Source: JANYCO01 sp035535995 (GTDB lineage: Bacteria; Bacteroidota; Bacteroidia; Cytophagales; Cytophagaceae). From it: a stretch of DNA of 64,000 bases. Below are positions 16,959-25,025 of the stretch, piece by piece (position 1 is the stretch's first letter; each line of letters starts with the position of its first letter). Below the pieces are notes generated by a model. That model did no database searches. It saw nothing but the letters and a program-made list of their open reading frames with translations, and was not told where the DNA came from. Position numbers and translations under genes: made by a program. The stretch is from the NCBI GenBank assembly GCA_035535995.1, contig DATLOZ010000022.1, forward strand, positions 124,001 through 188,000, in the 5' to 3' direction.

Positions 16959-18944
16959 CTATTTACTTATTTGGTTATACTGAATACTCATTCCGATTTC
17001 AAAATTCCTTCCCGGCATCGCACGATAGGCGATCACCTGGTAAGGAGTGTTCCATATATTGTTGACTTTAAATAAAAAGTTTACACTCGCTCCTTTCCCG
17101 CCAAGGGCATAGGTTTTCGAACAAACAAAATTCCCAATCCAGTAAGGATCGATAAATGTTTTGTCGTCGGCCTGCGTAAAGACCCAACTAGTATAGTGCT
17201 GTGTGTAGGTAAACGAATATCCTTTGAACGCCAGCCCTGCAATGAACGAGGCTTTGTGCGGAGGCACGTAGATCAATTGTTGGTGCAGTTCGTTTTGATG
17301 ACCGGGAGCTACCTTTTCACCCGTTGATAAGGTATAATCATAGCGCACGCCCAGCTTGAGCATTATAGGATTCAGGTTGAACTTTACGTCTGCTGAATTT
17401 TCAATACCTCTCGACCATACTTTCATAATATTGGTTGGCGACCAATAATTACCTATCGGAATCCACATGATCCAGTTGTCAATGTTGCGGTTGAAAACGG
17501 TAGAAGAAAAATTCACAGCCGCCAGTTTGCTTGCATTGGCCGCGCATTGATCGCCGGTACATTCTTTGATCTGGTGAATAAAATTCAAACCCAGTTCTTC
17601 CGACCATCCTTGTTCGGGTTTAAGATTCGGATTGCCTCCCGGGTTCCAGTACAGATCGTTGAAAGTAGGCACACGATAGTTTCTGCTTGCATTGGTTTTT
17701 AGCATCAATTTTTTGGTGAACCAAAGGTCGGCTCCTGCAAAAGGCATGATGGGTACTTCAAATAATTTCGAATAGCGCGAGCCGGAGATCACCTCTTTCC
17801 TTGCGCCTGCATTGATCTTCCAGTTTTCCTTTTTTCCCGAATATTTGAACGAGGCAAACAGCGCGCTGCGGTTTTGAAAAGGCACTCCCTGGTAAGCATC
17901 TACCTTTGCAGTAGTGTAGGTATTGTTTATACCAACATTTAAAAGTCCACGTCCGAATAGCATGCGCTTGGTTTCTGCTTCGGTGATCTGGCAGATCGAA
18001 TGACTGAGTGAATTAGTAGCGATAGCCTTTTCTTTGTATAAAAGATATTCATCAAAATAAGCTGCTCGCACATTGTAGGTGGCTTTCCTGCTGTTATGCT
18101 GCCATTCGGAGGAAAGACGTACGAACCAGTCTTTCTGCACAGCATCCGAAAGATCGCCCAGCATCGTAGGTGGGATCTGACGACTGCTGTATTGCTGCCA
18201 CATGCGAAGGCTCAGCTGGTCGCGGCGACTGATCTTAAAATAATGATCCATCATATACCCATACTGCTGAAGCGCCGCATTGGTCTGACGTTGGTGAGGT
18301 TCGCCGTATTGTGCGGTGTTGGTATAAGGGAAATTATTTTTTGCATTGTTTAAAAATCCTTTTACCGAAACGATCCATTTTTTTTTGCTATAAGAAACTG
18401 CGGCAATATGCGAGAGGTTTTGAAAGCTTCCATAGTTCACGCCATAGCGGAGTGAAAGGCCTTTGTTGTAATACGGTTTTTGATCCAGATGGATGGAACC
18501 CGACACCGAGCCGCTCCCCCAAAGTGCACCGCAACCACCAAACTGCACTTTGACCTGATCGACTAACGATACAGGAACAAGCGCCAGGTCAAGCGTACCA
18601 TTCATTGGACTTTGAATATTAAACCCGTTCCACAACACTGAAGTCTGCGAAGCGCTGGCACCCCGAAACGCAGTGGTAGAAAGGCTTCCAATGCCATACG
18701 ATTTGATGTAGATATTCGTGTTCTCTTCTAAAAAACTGGTGAGGTTATTATTGCGAAAGCGTTCTTTGGCAGCAGAGTCGGTGGTGAGTACTTTTACTCC
18801 GGCATCGAATTCCTGGAGCCTGTTGCCGTACACTGTCACTTCCGGGCCGGAGACAATGCTATCACTTTTGGCTTGCGCCAGCAGTTTTCCCGAAGAGACC
18901 AGGAGCAGCAGTACTGCGATGTGAGAAAAGAAATGTTTTACCAA
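16959..18944 (-). CDS. TonB-dependent cobalamin receptor (BtuB type)
   Basis: The frame stays open upstream to 19178, but that part runs through the cobalamin riboswitch, so it is not coding. The best start is TTG at 18944, which gives a clean signal peptide (VKHFFSHIAVLLLLVSSGKLLAQ) and about 661 residues; an ATG at 19052 is possible but puts 36 odd residues before it. A plug domain follows (EVTVYGNRL, LSTTAFRGASASQTSVLWNGFNIQSP, GSGSVSGSIHL), then the 22-strand barrel with repeated aromatic-ended strands. It imports B12 across the outer membrane using TonB. Riboswitch control and the BtuG-like neighbour identify the substrate; annotation as B12 receptor rests on this context. Confidence 0.9.
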   Translation of the reverse strand: MVKHFFSHIAVLLLLVSSGKLLAQAKSDSIVSGPEVTVYGNRLQEFDAGVKVLTTDSAAKERFRNNNLTSFLEENTNIYIKSYGIGSLSTTAFRGASASQTSVLWNGFNIQSPMNGTLDLALVPVSLVDQVKVQFGGCGALWGSGSVSGSIHLDQKPYYNKGLSLRYGVNYGSFQNLSHIAAVSYSKKKWIVSVKGFLNNAKNNFPYTNTAQYGEPHQRQTNAALQQYGYMMDHYFKISRRDQLSLRMWQQYSSRQIPPTMLGDLSDAVQKDWFVRLSSEWQHNSRKATYNVRAAYFDEYLLYKEKAIATNSLSHSICQITEAETKRMLFGRGLLNVGINNTYTTAKVDAYQGVPFQNRSALFASFKYSGKKENWKINAGARKEVISGSRYSKLFEVPIMPFAGADLWFTKKLMLKTNASRNYRVPTFNDLYWNPGGNPNLKPEQGWSEELGLNFIHQIKECTGDQCAANASKLAAVNFSSTVFNRNIDNWIMWIPIGNYWSPTNIMKVWSRGIENSADVKFNLNPIMLKLGVRYDYTLSTGEKVAPGHQNELHQQLIYVPPHKASFIAGLAFKGYSFTYTQHYTSWVFTQADDKTFIDPYWIGNFVCSKTYALGGKGASVNFLFKVNNIWNTPYQVIAYRAMPGRNFEIGMSIQYNQISK

Positions 18945-19087
18945 GTTTAACGAACCGATTAAATATACACCGTATTTAATCACTTCATTCGGCGAGAGAA
19001 AAACATAGGAGATCAGGCAGTGATGTAAAATCACCAAAGGACTTGATCCCATTCTGCTTTTATTCCCGAAAGCGCTGAATGAAAATG

Positions 19088-19262
19088 AGTAGGTTCTGGC
19101 AGGTCTCCTGACTTTCTTCTTTTGTGCCTGGCCTTCCCATACGCCTGCTGGCGCACAGTGGCAAAAGAGTGAACACAAAATACTGAAGATTACAGTTGCG
19201 GGTACAGTTCCGGTATCACACCGGATTCCCTTTTAATTTCGGTCGTATACCGAAAACCAAAT
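19088..19262 (-). ncRNA. Cobalamin riboswitch
   Basis: Read on the minus strand, the region has all the core blocks of the B12 aptamer in order: AAAAGGGAATCCGGTG, ATACCGG..CTGTACCCGCAACTGTAA, the peripheral GCCACTG ... ATGGGAAGGC pair typical of the adenosylcobalamin class, and the B12 box AGTCAGGAGACCTGCC. A Bacteroidota promoter lies immediately upstream (19270-19301). It precedes the receptor gene by about 145 bases, giving room for an expression platform. High B12 is expected to shut off receptor and propeller lipoprotein expression. Confidence 0.95.
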
Positions 19263-19269
19263 CCGAAGG

Positions 19270-19301
19270 CAAAAGTAGGGGGAAAATGTTAGGAATGCAA
19301 A
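19270..19301 (-). promoter_or_regulatory. Bacteroidota-type promoter for the B12 uptake operon
   Basis: On the minus strand, TTTG (19298-19301) is separated by 20 bases from TACTTTTG (19270-19277), a good match to -33 TTTG / -7 TAnnTTTG. The riboswitch starts directly downstream. Confidence 0.75.
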
Positions 19302-19320
19302 TGATGCAGAGGGCTTAATC

Positions 19321-19431
19321 AATTTTAAATTTTGAATTTTAAATTTTAAATTGATTGGATCTTTCTATAGATGAGTTTTAATAATTGATATAAATAATTC
19401 AAAATTTAAAATTTAAAATTCAAAATTGACT
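19321..19431. repeat. A/T-rich inverted repeat pair (family H)
   Basis: TTTTAAATTTTGAATTTT at 19321-19355 and its inverted counterpart AATTTAAAATTCAAAATTG at about 19403-19427 flank a 45-base spacer. Small AAATTCAAAATTT fragments recur near 31290 and 56110. Confidence 0.6.
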
Positions 19432-19467
19432 ATATTGTACATTGGAAACGTAAAAATTAATAACCTT

Positions 19468-20019
19468 ATGAAACGAAGCTTAAAACTATTATCTGCCTTG
19501 TTATTGTTGGTCAATATCTCTTTTGCCCAGGATCTTCCAATCGATCAGAATACCGGAAAGATCACTTATCTGGAAGTGGTGGATGCCTCAGGACTTAGTG
19601 CGAAAGACATCTATGCGGTAGCAAAAAAATGGGCCACTGATAAAAAATTCACTATTAAAGAAGATAAAGAAAACGAGACACTGGTATACACCGGAACTTC
19701 TCCTGTAGAGTATCCAAACGTAGCTGGCAATGCTACCGACAAAGGAAAGATCACCTTTAGCTTTTCTATTTTTGCTAAAGATGGTAAATACCGCTACATC
19801 GTTACCGACATTGTACACACTGCGGAAGGGAAAGTAGCCGGTTCAGACGGAGGTAAACTGGAAAATGTTTCTCCTGATTGCGGCAAAACAAAAATGTCTG
19901 CCAAAGGTTGGGTAACGATCAAAACCAAAGCAGATGCCAACCTGAAAGCTTTAACCTCCGATCTGAAAAGAGTGATCAAAGAAGCGCAAAACGATCCTGC
20001 TAAAAAGAGCGACTGGTAG
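19468..20019 (+). CDS. DUF4468 (TBP-like fold) secreted protein
   Basis: From the ATG at 19468 the product has 183 residues with a signal peptide (MKRSLKLLSALLLLVNISFAQ). The conserved N-terminal block GKITYLEVVDASGLSAKDIYAVAKKWA is typical of the DUF4468 family, whose fold resembles TATA-binding protein. The family is common in Bacteroidota, usually exported, and has no known biochemical role. A more upstream ATG at 19426 would place a non-signal extension made from the A/T repeat, so it was rejected. The gene is alone and is followed by a strong terminator. Confidence 0.82.
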   Translation: MKRSLKLLSALLLLVNISFAQDLPIDQNTGKITYLEVVDASGLSAKDIYAVAKKWATDKKFTIKEDKENETLVYTGTSPVEYPNVAGNATDKGKITFSFSIFAKDGKYRYIVTDIVHTAEGKVAGSDGGKLENVSPDCGKTKMSAKGWVTIKTKADANLKALTSDLKRVIKEAQNDPAKKSDW

Positions 20020-20076
20020 AAGGTCAGTAATGAGCAAGAGTATTGAGTAGTGAGAAAAATGTTTTATTATTATAAA

Positions 20077-20118
20077 AGAAGAAAGCCTGTGTAAATACAG
20101 GCTTTCTTCTTTTATTTT
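20077..20118. terminator. Strong bidirectional terminator
   Basis: 14-bp perfect stem AGAAGAAAGCCTGT (20077-20090) with ACAGGCTTTCTTCT (20097-20110), six-base loop, flanking A- and T-runs. It lies between the convergent DUF4468 and hisF genes. Confidence 0.92.
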
Positions 20119-20135
20119 CAATTATGCTGCTATTC

Positions 20136-20891
20136 TCAAATCCTGATCCTGATTCCTTTTTCTTTCAAGTAGGTTTTTAATTCCGGGATTCCTATTTCTT
20201 TGAAGTGGAAGATGCTTGCGGCCAGTGCGGCATCGGCTTTGCCGGATTTGAAGACATCGGTAAAATGCTCCATCTTGCCTGCTCCCCCAGATGCGATCAC
20301 GGGGATATTTGCTTGTTCTGAAATTTTGGAAGTGATCTCATTCGCAAAACCATTTTTAGTACCGTCGTGATCCATTGAAGTCAACAGGATCTCTCCCGCT
20401 CCTCTTTGTTCAGCTTCATGCGCCCATTCAAAGGTATCGATGGAAGTTGGTTTTGTACCTCCGTGTGTGTGTACGCGCGACTTGCCTTCGTATAGGCGCG
20501 TATCAATCGCCACTACTACACACTGGCTTCCAAATTCGAGCGCCAGACGATCGATCAGTGCAGGGTCTTTGACCGCGGAAGAATTGATCGAGATCTTATC
20601 GGCACCTGCATTGAGCAGCGCGGAAACATCTTCTACCGAAGAAATCCCTCCTCCTACTGTAAATGGAATATTGATCCGGCTGGCAACGCGACGTACAAGG
20701 TCTACCATTGTTTTTCTTTTCTCCAGCGTAGCGGAAATATCCAGGAATACCAGTTCATCGGCACCCTGCGCTGCATAGAGCGCTCCAAGTTCTACGGGAT
20801 CACCGGCGTCGCGGAGGTTTTCGAAATTTACTCCTTTCACTGTTTTCCCATCTTTCACATCCAGACAGGGAATGATGCGTTTTGTTAACAT
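20136..20891 (-). CDS. hisF: Imidazole glycerol phosphate synthase, cyclase subunit
   Basis: 251 residues, a complete (beta/alpha)8 barrel. Catalytic Asp residues sit in IIPCLDVKDG (about residue 11) and in LLTSMDHDGTKNG (about 130). Phosphate-binding loops GGGISS and ASGGAG are visible. With HisH it converts PRFAR and glutamine-derived ammonia to imidazole glycerol phosphate and AICAR. HisH is encoded 1.8 kb upstream on the same strand. It is separated from hisA by the unrelated DUF4412-like gene. Confidence 0.97.
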   Translation of the reverse strand: MLTKRIIPCLDVKDGKTVKGVNFENLRDAGDPVELGALYAAQGADELVFLDISATLEKRKTMVDLVRRVASRINIPFTVGGGISSVEDVSALLNAGADKISINSSAVKDPALIDRLALEFGSQCVVVAIDTRLYEGKSRVHTHGGTKPTSIDTFEWAHEAEQRGAGEILLTSMDHDGTKNGFANEITSKISEQANIPVIASGGAGKMEHFTDVFKSGKADAALAASIFHFKEIGIPELKTYLKEKGIRIRI

Positions 20892-20914
20892 GCTTCGGAA
20901 AATTAAAACAGGAT

Positions 20915-21766
20915 TTATTTTATTCCTGCTTTGCCATAATTCGTTTCTTTAAAATCTTTCGGGACATGGAAAGTAACCGGATTGATTTTTTCTTTCTTAA
21001 GCTCGACTGCTGTAAAGGTGACTTTTAGTTCGGTAGTAAGTACTACTTTCAACGGCACTCCTTTAAGCTTGCTATAGTCAATTCCGGTAGCACTTCTGGC
21101 AATATTGAGCTCAGAAAAAACTTTGCTGTTGAATGATTTCAATTTTGTAGTGGTCCAAATTTCCTGTGTTACTTTTTTGCCTTCCAGTACTACTTCTATA
21201 AGATATTTCTTACAATCGTAATTCATGATCTTCTGCTTTTCTTTGGTAAGGGTGATCTTCGCTTTGGGAGCTGCAGTATCGGGCGTTACAGGGTATTCTG
21301 AATAGATCTTTTCATTTACATTCACTAAATAACGTTTGCCTGTACTATCGCGCAACACGTCGCCGATCATTGGAGAAATGCCGCCCTCGGTCTTCACGTA
21401 ATACATGCTGTCTTTCATCTGCATGTTCATTTCCTTAGGCATCACAATCAGCATCGGATCTTCTTCCGGGTGTTGCTGAATCGTTTTGATCATACGAATG
21501 GTTTGCTCCAGTTGTTCTTTCAATCCCGGGTTCTCTTCCATATATTTAAGAAAACGCGGATCGCTCATCTGCTGCTCCATTTGATTGAGCTTTTGAATTC
21601 CTTCGGTTGTATTGAATTGAGAAAGCGTTTTTTTTATCTCTTTCGCTTGTGCAGAATCTATATAACCACCTTGTATGATCCAAACCATTCTGCCTTCAAA
21701 CTTACTCTGTGCTTGAAGTGTAAATCCAAATAGCAGAAGGAAAATTACGCTTGTTAATTTTTTCAT
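20915..21766 (-). CDS. Secreted protein resembling DUF4412
   Basis: Using the ATG at 21766 the protein has 283 residues and a clear signal peptide (MKKLTSVIFLLLFGFTLQAQ). A charged helical middle (about 40-110, Gln- and Met-rich) precedes a beta-rich half with the block KIMNYDCKKYLIEVVLEGKKVTQEIWTTTKL, the feature that recalls DUF4412/lipoprotein-like families. It lies between hisA and hisF on the same strand, with 23 bases to hisF. Its export and lack of relation to histidine synthesis make it an intruder in the his cluster. Function unknown. Confidence 0.7.
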   Translation of the reverse strand: MKKLTSVIFLLLFGFTLQAQSKFEGRMVWIIQGGYIDSAQAKEIKKTLSQFNTTEGIQKLNQMEQQMSDPRFLKYMEENPGLKEQLEQTIRMIKTIQQHPEEDPMLIVMPKEMNMQMKDSMYYVKTEGGISPMIGDVLRDSTGKRYLVNVNEKIYSEYPVTPDTAAPKAKITLTKEKQKIMNYDCKKYLIEVVLEGKKVTQEIWTTTKLKSFNSKVFSELNIARSATGIDYSKLKGVPLKVVLTTELKVTFTAVELKKEKINPVTFHVPKDFKETNYGKAGIK

Positions 21767-21801
21767 ATGATTAATTATTTTAAAATCCGTCAACTAAAGA
21801 A

Positions 21802-21858
21802 ATGCCGGATATCAATTGCCCGGCTTTATCTGGTATCCTGTATACGGCATCTAATATC
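21802..21858. repeat. Family C repeat copy 2
   Basis: TATCTGGTATCCTGTATACGG and the opposed GCCGGATATC form a partial inverted pair between the DUF4412-like gene and hisA. Confidence 0.6.
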
Positions 21859-21861
21859 TTT

Positions 21862-22581
21862 TTATAAAAACCTCTTCAACTCTTCCAGTTTAATCTTTCC
21901 TTCGTAAAAAGCTTTTCCGATAATAGCTCCGTAGATGCCCATATCGTTTAGTTTTTCGATGTCGTCCACACTCGTTACGCCACCGCTAGCGACCAGTTTC
22001 AGAGAAGGAAAGCGCGTCATGATCTCCTGGTACAACTCAAAGGAAGGGCCTTGCAGAAGACCGTCTTTGGCCACATCGGTGCAAATGCAGTATTGAATTC
22101 CTTTTTTCATATATTCTTCGATCAGCTTAAATACGGAGATCGCTGTAGTTTCCTGCCAGCCGCTGATCGCAATCATTCCGCTTTTGCAATCTGCTCCAAG
22201 AATTATTTTTTCCGTACCAAATTTCGTGATCCAATTGCTGAACAAAGATTCATTTTTCACCGCAATGCTACCGCCCGTGATCTGCTTGGCCCCTGCGTTG
22301 AAAGCAATGGTAAGATCTTCGTCTGATTGCAACCCTCCGCCGAAATCTACATGAAGAGAAGTATTGGATGAAATTGTTTCCAGTACTTTATGGTTCACAA
22401 TTTTTTTCTGTTTAGCTCCATCCAGATCTACTAAGTGCAAACGTTTAATTCCTGCACCTTCTATTTGTTTGGCAACTTCCAACGGATTCTCGTTGTAAAT
22501 TGTTTTCTGTCCATAATCGCCTTGTGTGAGGCGTACACACTTTCCGTCAATAAGGTCTATGGCGGGAATTATTTCAATCAT
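21862..22581 (-). CDS. hisA: Phosphoribosylformimino-AICAR phosphate isomerase
   Basis: 239 residues from MIEIIPAIDL, the conserved beginning of HisA; an ATG five codons earlier is less likely. The catalytic Asp pair lies in PAIDLIDGKCVRL (about residue 8) and CTDVAKDGLLQG (about 130). It is a TIM barrel with GGGLQS and ASGGV phosphate loops. It isomerises ProFAR to PRFAR, the substrate of HisF-HisH. The gene is flanked on both sides by family C repeats and follows hisH. Confidence 0.96.
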   Translation of the reverse strand: MIEIIPAIDLIDGKCVRLTQGDYGQKTIYNENPLEVAKQIEGAGIKRLHLVDLDGAKQKKIVNHKVLETISSNTSLHVDFGGGLQSDEDLTIAFNAGAKQITGGSIAVKNESLFSNWITKFGTEKIILGADCKSGMIAISGWQETTAISVFKLIEEYMKKGIQYCICTDVAKDGLLQGPSFELYQEIMTRFPSLKLVASGGVTSVDDIEKLNDMGIYGAIIGKAFYEGKIKLEELKRFL

Positions 22582-22596
22582 CTTTTTTCGATTCAA

Positions 22597-22668
22597 GATG
22601 CCAGATACCGGATACCGGATACCGGATAATAGTTTTATCTGGTATCCGGTATCCGGTATCTGGTATCA
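22597..22668. repeat. Family C repeat copy 3, palindrome overlapping the hisH stop
   Basis: Left arm CCAGATACCGGATACCGG... and right arm ...CCGGTATCCGGTATCTGG pair over about 28 bases around a short ATAATAGTTTTAT loop. The TGA stop of hisH (22666-22668) lies within the right arm. Confidence 0.9.
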
Positions 22669-23253
22669 AATTAGTTCAATAAAATTTTTCAAAATCTTTT
22701 CTCCAACAGCACTACTTTTTTCTGCGTGGAATTGTACGGCGTAAAAATTATCTTTTTTAATCGCAGAGCTGTAATCCAAAATATAATTGGTTTGGGCAAT
22801 GGTATAATCTTGATGCAGCTCAGCATAGTAGCTATGTACGAAATAGACAAAATCATTTTCCTTCACCCCTTTGAATAAATCGCTTTTCAGATTATTGATC
22901 GAATTCCAGCCCATTTGCGGAACTTTGTCTTGAGCCGGAAAACGTTTTACCTGCATCGGAAAAATATTCAGGCAGTCTGCATTGTTTTCTTCCGAATGTT
23001 TGCACATTAGCTGCAATCCAAGACAGATACCGAGTACGGGTTGTTTTAAGGAGGGAATTAATTGATCAAGTTTTGTTCCCCTTAGGTATTGCATGGCTGT
23101 GCTGGCCTCTCCTACTCCGGGAAAAATAATCTTGTCGCAAGACTGCAATACTTCTGCATTATCAGTCACAATAGGTTCCACGCCCAATCGATTGAGGGCA
23201 TAGATCACTGACTGTGTGTTTCCTGCGTTATATCGTATGATGGCTAATTTCAT
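22666..23253 (-). CDS. hisH: Imidazole glycerol phosphate synthase, glutamine amidotransferase subunit
   Basis: 195 residues. The class I glutaminase triad is present: Cys in LGICLGLQLM (about residue 78) and His/Glu in AVQFHAEKSS (about 178-180). The enzyme supplies ammonia to HisF. It is on the same strand as hisB, hisA and hisF. Its last codons run into the family C palindrome, which supplies the TGA stop. The length is normal, so the repeat has not obviously truncated the protein. Confidence 0.97.
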   Translation of the reverse strand: MKLAIIRYNAGNTQSVIYALNRLGVEPIVTDNAEVLQSCDKIIFPGVGEASTAMQYLRGTKLDQLIPSLKQPVLGICLGLQLMCKHSEENNADCLNIFPMQVKRFPAQDKVPQMGWNSINNLKSDLFKGVKENDFVYFVHSYYAELHQDYTIAQTNYILDYSSAIKKDNFYAVQFHAEKSSAVGEKILKNFIELI

Positions 23254-23259
23254 TTCTTT

Positions 23260-23331
23260 AAATTATGAGTTATGACTATTGAATGATGAGTTAGCTTCAT
23301 TCATAACTCATCATTCAACATTCATAATTAT
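23260..23331. repeat. Family A palindrome copy 3
   Basis: AATTATGAGTTATGACTATTG opposed by TCATCATTCAACATTCATAATTA, between hisB and hisH. It is more divergent than copies 1 and 2. Confidence 0.8.
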
Positions 23332-23334
23332 TAA

Positions 23335-24447
23335 TTACAAAACACCCTTCGTGCTAGGCAGTACCTGCGCGTTGGCGGCGTCTACACGTACGGCCATTTT
23401 GATGGCTTTGGCGAGACCTTTGAAGATGGCTTCAATCTTATGATGCTCGTTGGTCCCTTCAGCTTTGATGTTCAGATTGCATTTTGCAGCATCTGAAAAA
23501 GATTTAAAGAAATGGTAAAACATTTCCGTAGGCATTTCTCCTATTTTTTCTCTTTTAAATTCTGCATCCCATACCAGCCAAGGTCTGCCGGAGAAATCGA
23601 TTGCTACTTGCGCCAGGCAATCGTCCATCGGCAATAACCAGCCATAACGTTCGATCCCTTTTTTATCGCCGAGCGCTTTCAGGTAGGCCTCGCCCAATGC
23701 AAGCGCGGTATCCTCGATAGTATGGTGTTCGTCAATATGCAGATCTCCTTTTACGGTGATCGTGAGATCAGCCAGCGAATGTTTGCCAAGCTGGTCCAGC
23801 ATATGATCAAAGAATGCAATGCCTGTGTTGATGGAAGTTTTTCCTGTACCGTCAAGATCCAGCTCGATGAAAATATCGGTTTCTTTGGTAGTACGCTGCA
23901 CAGTAGCTTTGCGCACAGGCTTGCTCAGGAAGCGATAGATCTCCTCCCAATCTGTTGTGATCAGTACGCAGGCCGGAGAGTCTGTCATTGCTTTATTGTT
24001 GGAAAGCAGGATCGCTTTGCAGCCCAGATTTTCGGCCATCTTCACATCGGTAAGACGATCACCGATTACATAAGAATTAGCGATGTCGTAGTCTCCGTTC
24101 AGGTAGCCTGTAAGCATTCCGATGCCCGGTTTCCGGGTGGGAGTATTTTGATGTTCAAAGTGCGGATCGATGTGCATACCATCCCAGCTAATGCCTTCGC
24201 CTTCGAGGGTTTTAAGCATTTTATTATGAGCAGGCCAGAAAGTATGTTCAGGGAAAGAAGGTGTACCAAGGCCGTCCTGGTTGGTAACCATCACAAGTTT
24301 ATAATTTTTATCTGTCGCTAATTTAGCGAGAGCAGTGATGGCTTTGGGAACAAATTCCAGTTTCTCCAGCGAATCCACCTGTTTGTCTGTAACGGGCTCC
24401 ACTACAATGGTACCATCGCGGTCAATAAATAAAATTTTGGGTTTCAT
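23335..24447 (-). CDS. hisB: Bifunctional histidinol-phosphatase / imidazoleglycerol-phosphate dehydratase
   Basis: 370 residues in two domains. The N-terminal ~165 residues are a HAD phosphatase with the nucleophile motif LFIDRDGTIV; the C-terminal ~200 residues are IGP dehydratase with metal-binding HHTIEDTALALGEA and DEHH-type blocks (LHIDEHHTIED, GTNEHHKIEA). It performs steps 6 and 8 of histidine synthesis. It is the first gene of the local his cluster (hisB-hisH-hisA-x-hisF). hisG, hisD, hisC and hisI are not upstream here, where a DUF559 gene and trpS lie instead, so the pathway is split or the operon has been cut. Confidence 0.97.
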   Translation of the reverse strand: MKPKILFIDRDGTIVVEPVTDKQVDSLEKLEFVPKAITALAKLATDKNYKLVMVTNQDGLGTPSFPEHTFWPAHNKMLKTLEGEGISWDGMHIDPHFEHQNTPTRKPGIGMLTGYLNGDYDIANSYVIGDRLTDVKMAENLGCKAILLSNNKAMTDSPACVLITTDWEEIYRFLSKPVRKATVQRTTKETDIFIELDLDGTGKTSINTGIAFFDHMLDQLGKHSLADLTITVKGDLHIDEHHTIEDTALALGEAYLKALGDKKGIERYGWLLPMDDCLAQVAIDFSGRPWLVWDAEFKREKIGEMPTEMFYHFFKSFSDAAKCNLNIKAEGTNEHHKIEAIFKGLAKAIKMAVRVDAANAQVLPSTKGVL

Positions 24448-24499
24448 TTGCTTGTAATTCGAAGGGGTAAATATAGTAAAAAAAAGGTTCGGATGTTTG

Positions 24500-24565
24500 C
24501 AGTATTGAGTCCTTAGTCTTGAGTATGGAGTTTTTTATTGCTCAAAGCTGAGACCACAATACTAA
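24500..24565. repeat. Family D repeat fragment
   Basis: AGTATTGAGTCCTTAGTCTTGAGTATGG with a partial opposed arm CAATACTAATGAAC, downstream of the DUF559 gene. Confidence 0.6.
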
Positions 24566-24569
24566 TGAA

Positions 24570-24920
24570 CTACAGCAACAGCAATATTTTTAGGTCCTTC
24601 ACTACGCTATTCAAATTATGCAGCACTTCCTTCTCCTCCACTCTCCATACCTTCAGCCCCAGGCTTTCCAATCGCTCCTTGCGCTCTGCATGATAAACAT
24701 AGGCATCTGTATTTTCTTGCTGTCCTGCATCAATTTCGATCACAAGCTTTTTTTGCGGCAATAAAAAATCGACAATATAATCGTCTACCGGCATTTTTAT
24801 TTCGAAAGAAACAGAAGGAAACTCCTGGCACAACAACCGCTCCAGCTCTTTGTCTGCCTTTGAAAGATTGGCTTTCAAATAGCGGGCTTGTTCTTCGAGA
24901 ATGGGATTGTAGGGGAACAT
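24570..24920 (-). CDS. DUF559 protein, PD-(D/E)XK nuclease-like
   Basis: 116 residues. The core VDDYIVDFLLPQKKLVIEIDAGQQ (about residues 46-69) has the D...ExD pattern of the DUF559/Vsr-like restriction-endonuclease fold, followed by the expected RLESLGLKVWRVEEKEVL. The family consists of small predicted endonucleases often in mobile or repeat-rich contexts. It lies between trpS and hisB. A perfect 31-bp inverted repeat lies 31 bases upstream of its start, and related GTTGCTGTTGC sequence forms its own last codons (ILLLL), so the gene seems to be embedded in a repeat. Activity is unproven. Confidence 0.85.
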   Translation of the reverse strand: MFPYNPILEEQARYLKANLSKADKELERLLCQEFPSVSFEIKMPVDDYIVDFLLPQKKLVIEIDAGQQENTDAYVYHAERKERLESLGLKVWRVEEKEVLHNLNSVVKDLKILLLL

Positions 24921-24951
24921 TGTCTGAATTTTAATTTACAGGGAACATAAT

Positions 24952-25022
24952 TCTCAATACTGTTGCTGTTGCTCTTGCTGTCCTGTAGCGTGACAGCAAG
25001 AGCAACAGCAACAGTATTGAGA
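24952..25022. repeat. Perfect 31-bp inverted repeat (family D), 9-base loop
   Basis: Arms 24952-24982 and 24992-25022 are exact reverse complements (left arm begins TCTCAATACTGTTGCTG). The hairpin lies 3 bases beyond the trpS stop and just ahead of the DUF559 gene on the same strand. There is no T-run, so it is not a typical terminator. Confidence 0.95.
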
Positions 25023-25025
25023 TGA

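Noticed and set aside
18945..19178. N-terminal extension of the B12 receptor frame
   Set aside because: It overlaps the riboswitch aptamer and expression platform. The signal peptide begins at the TTG at 18944.
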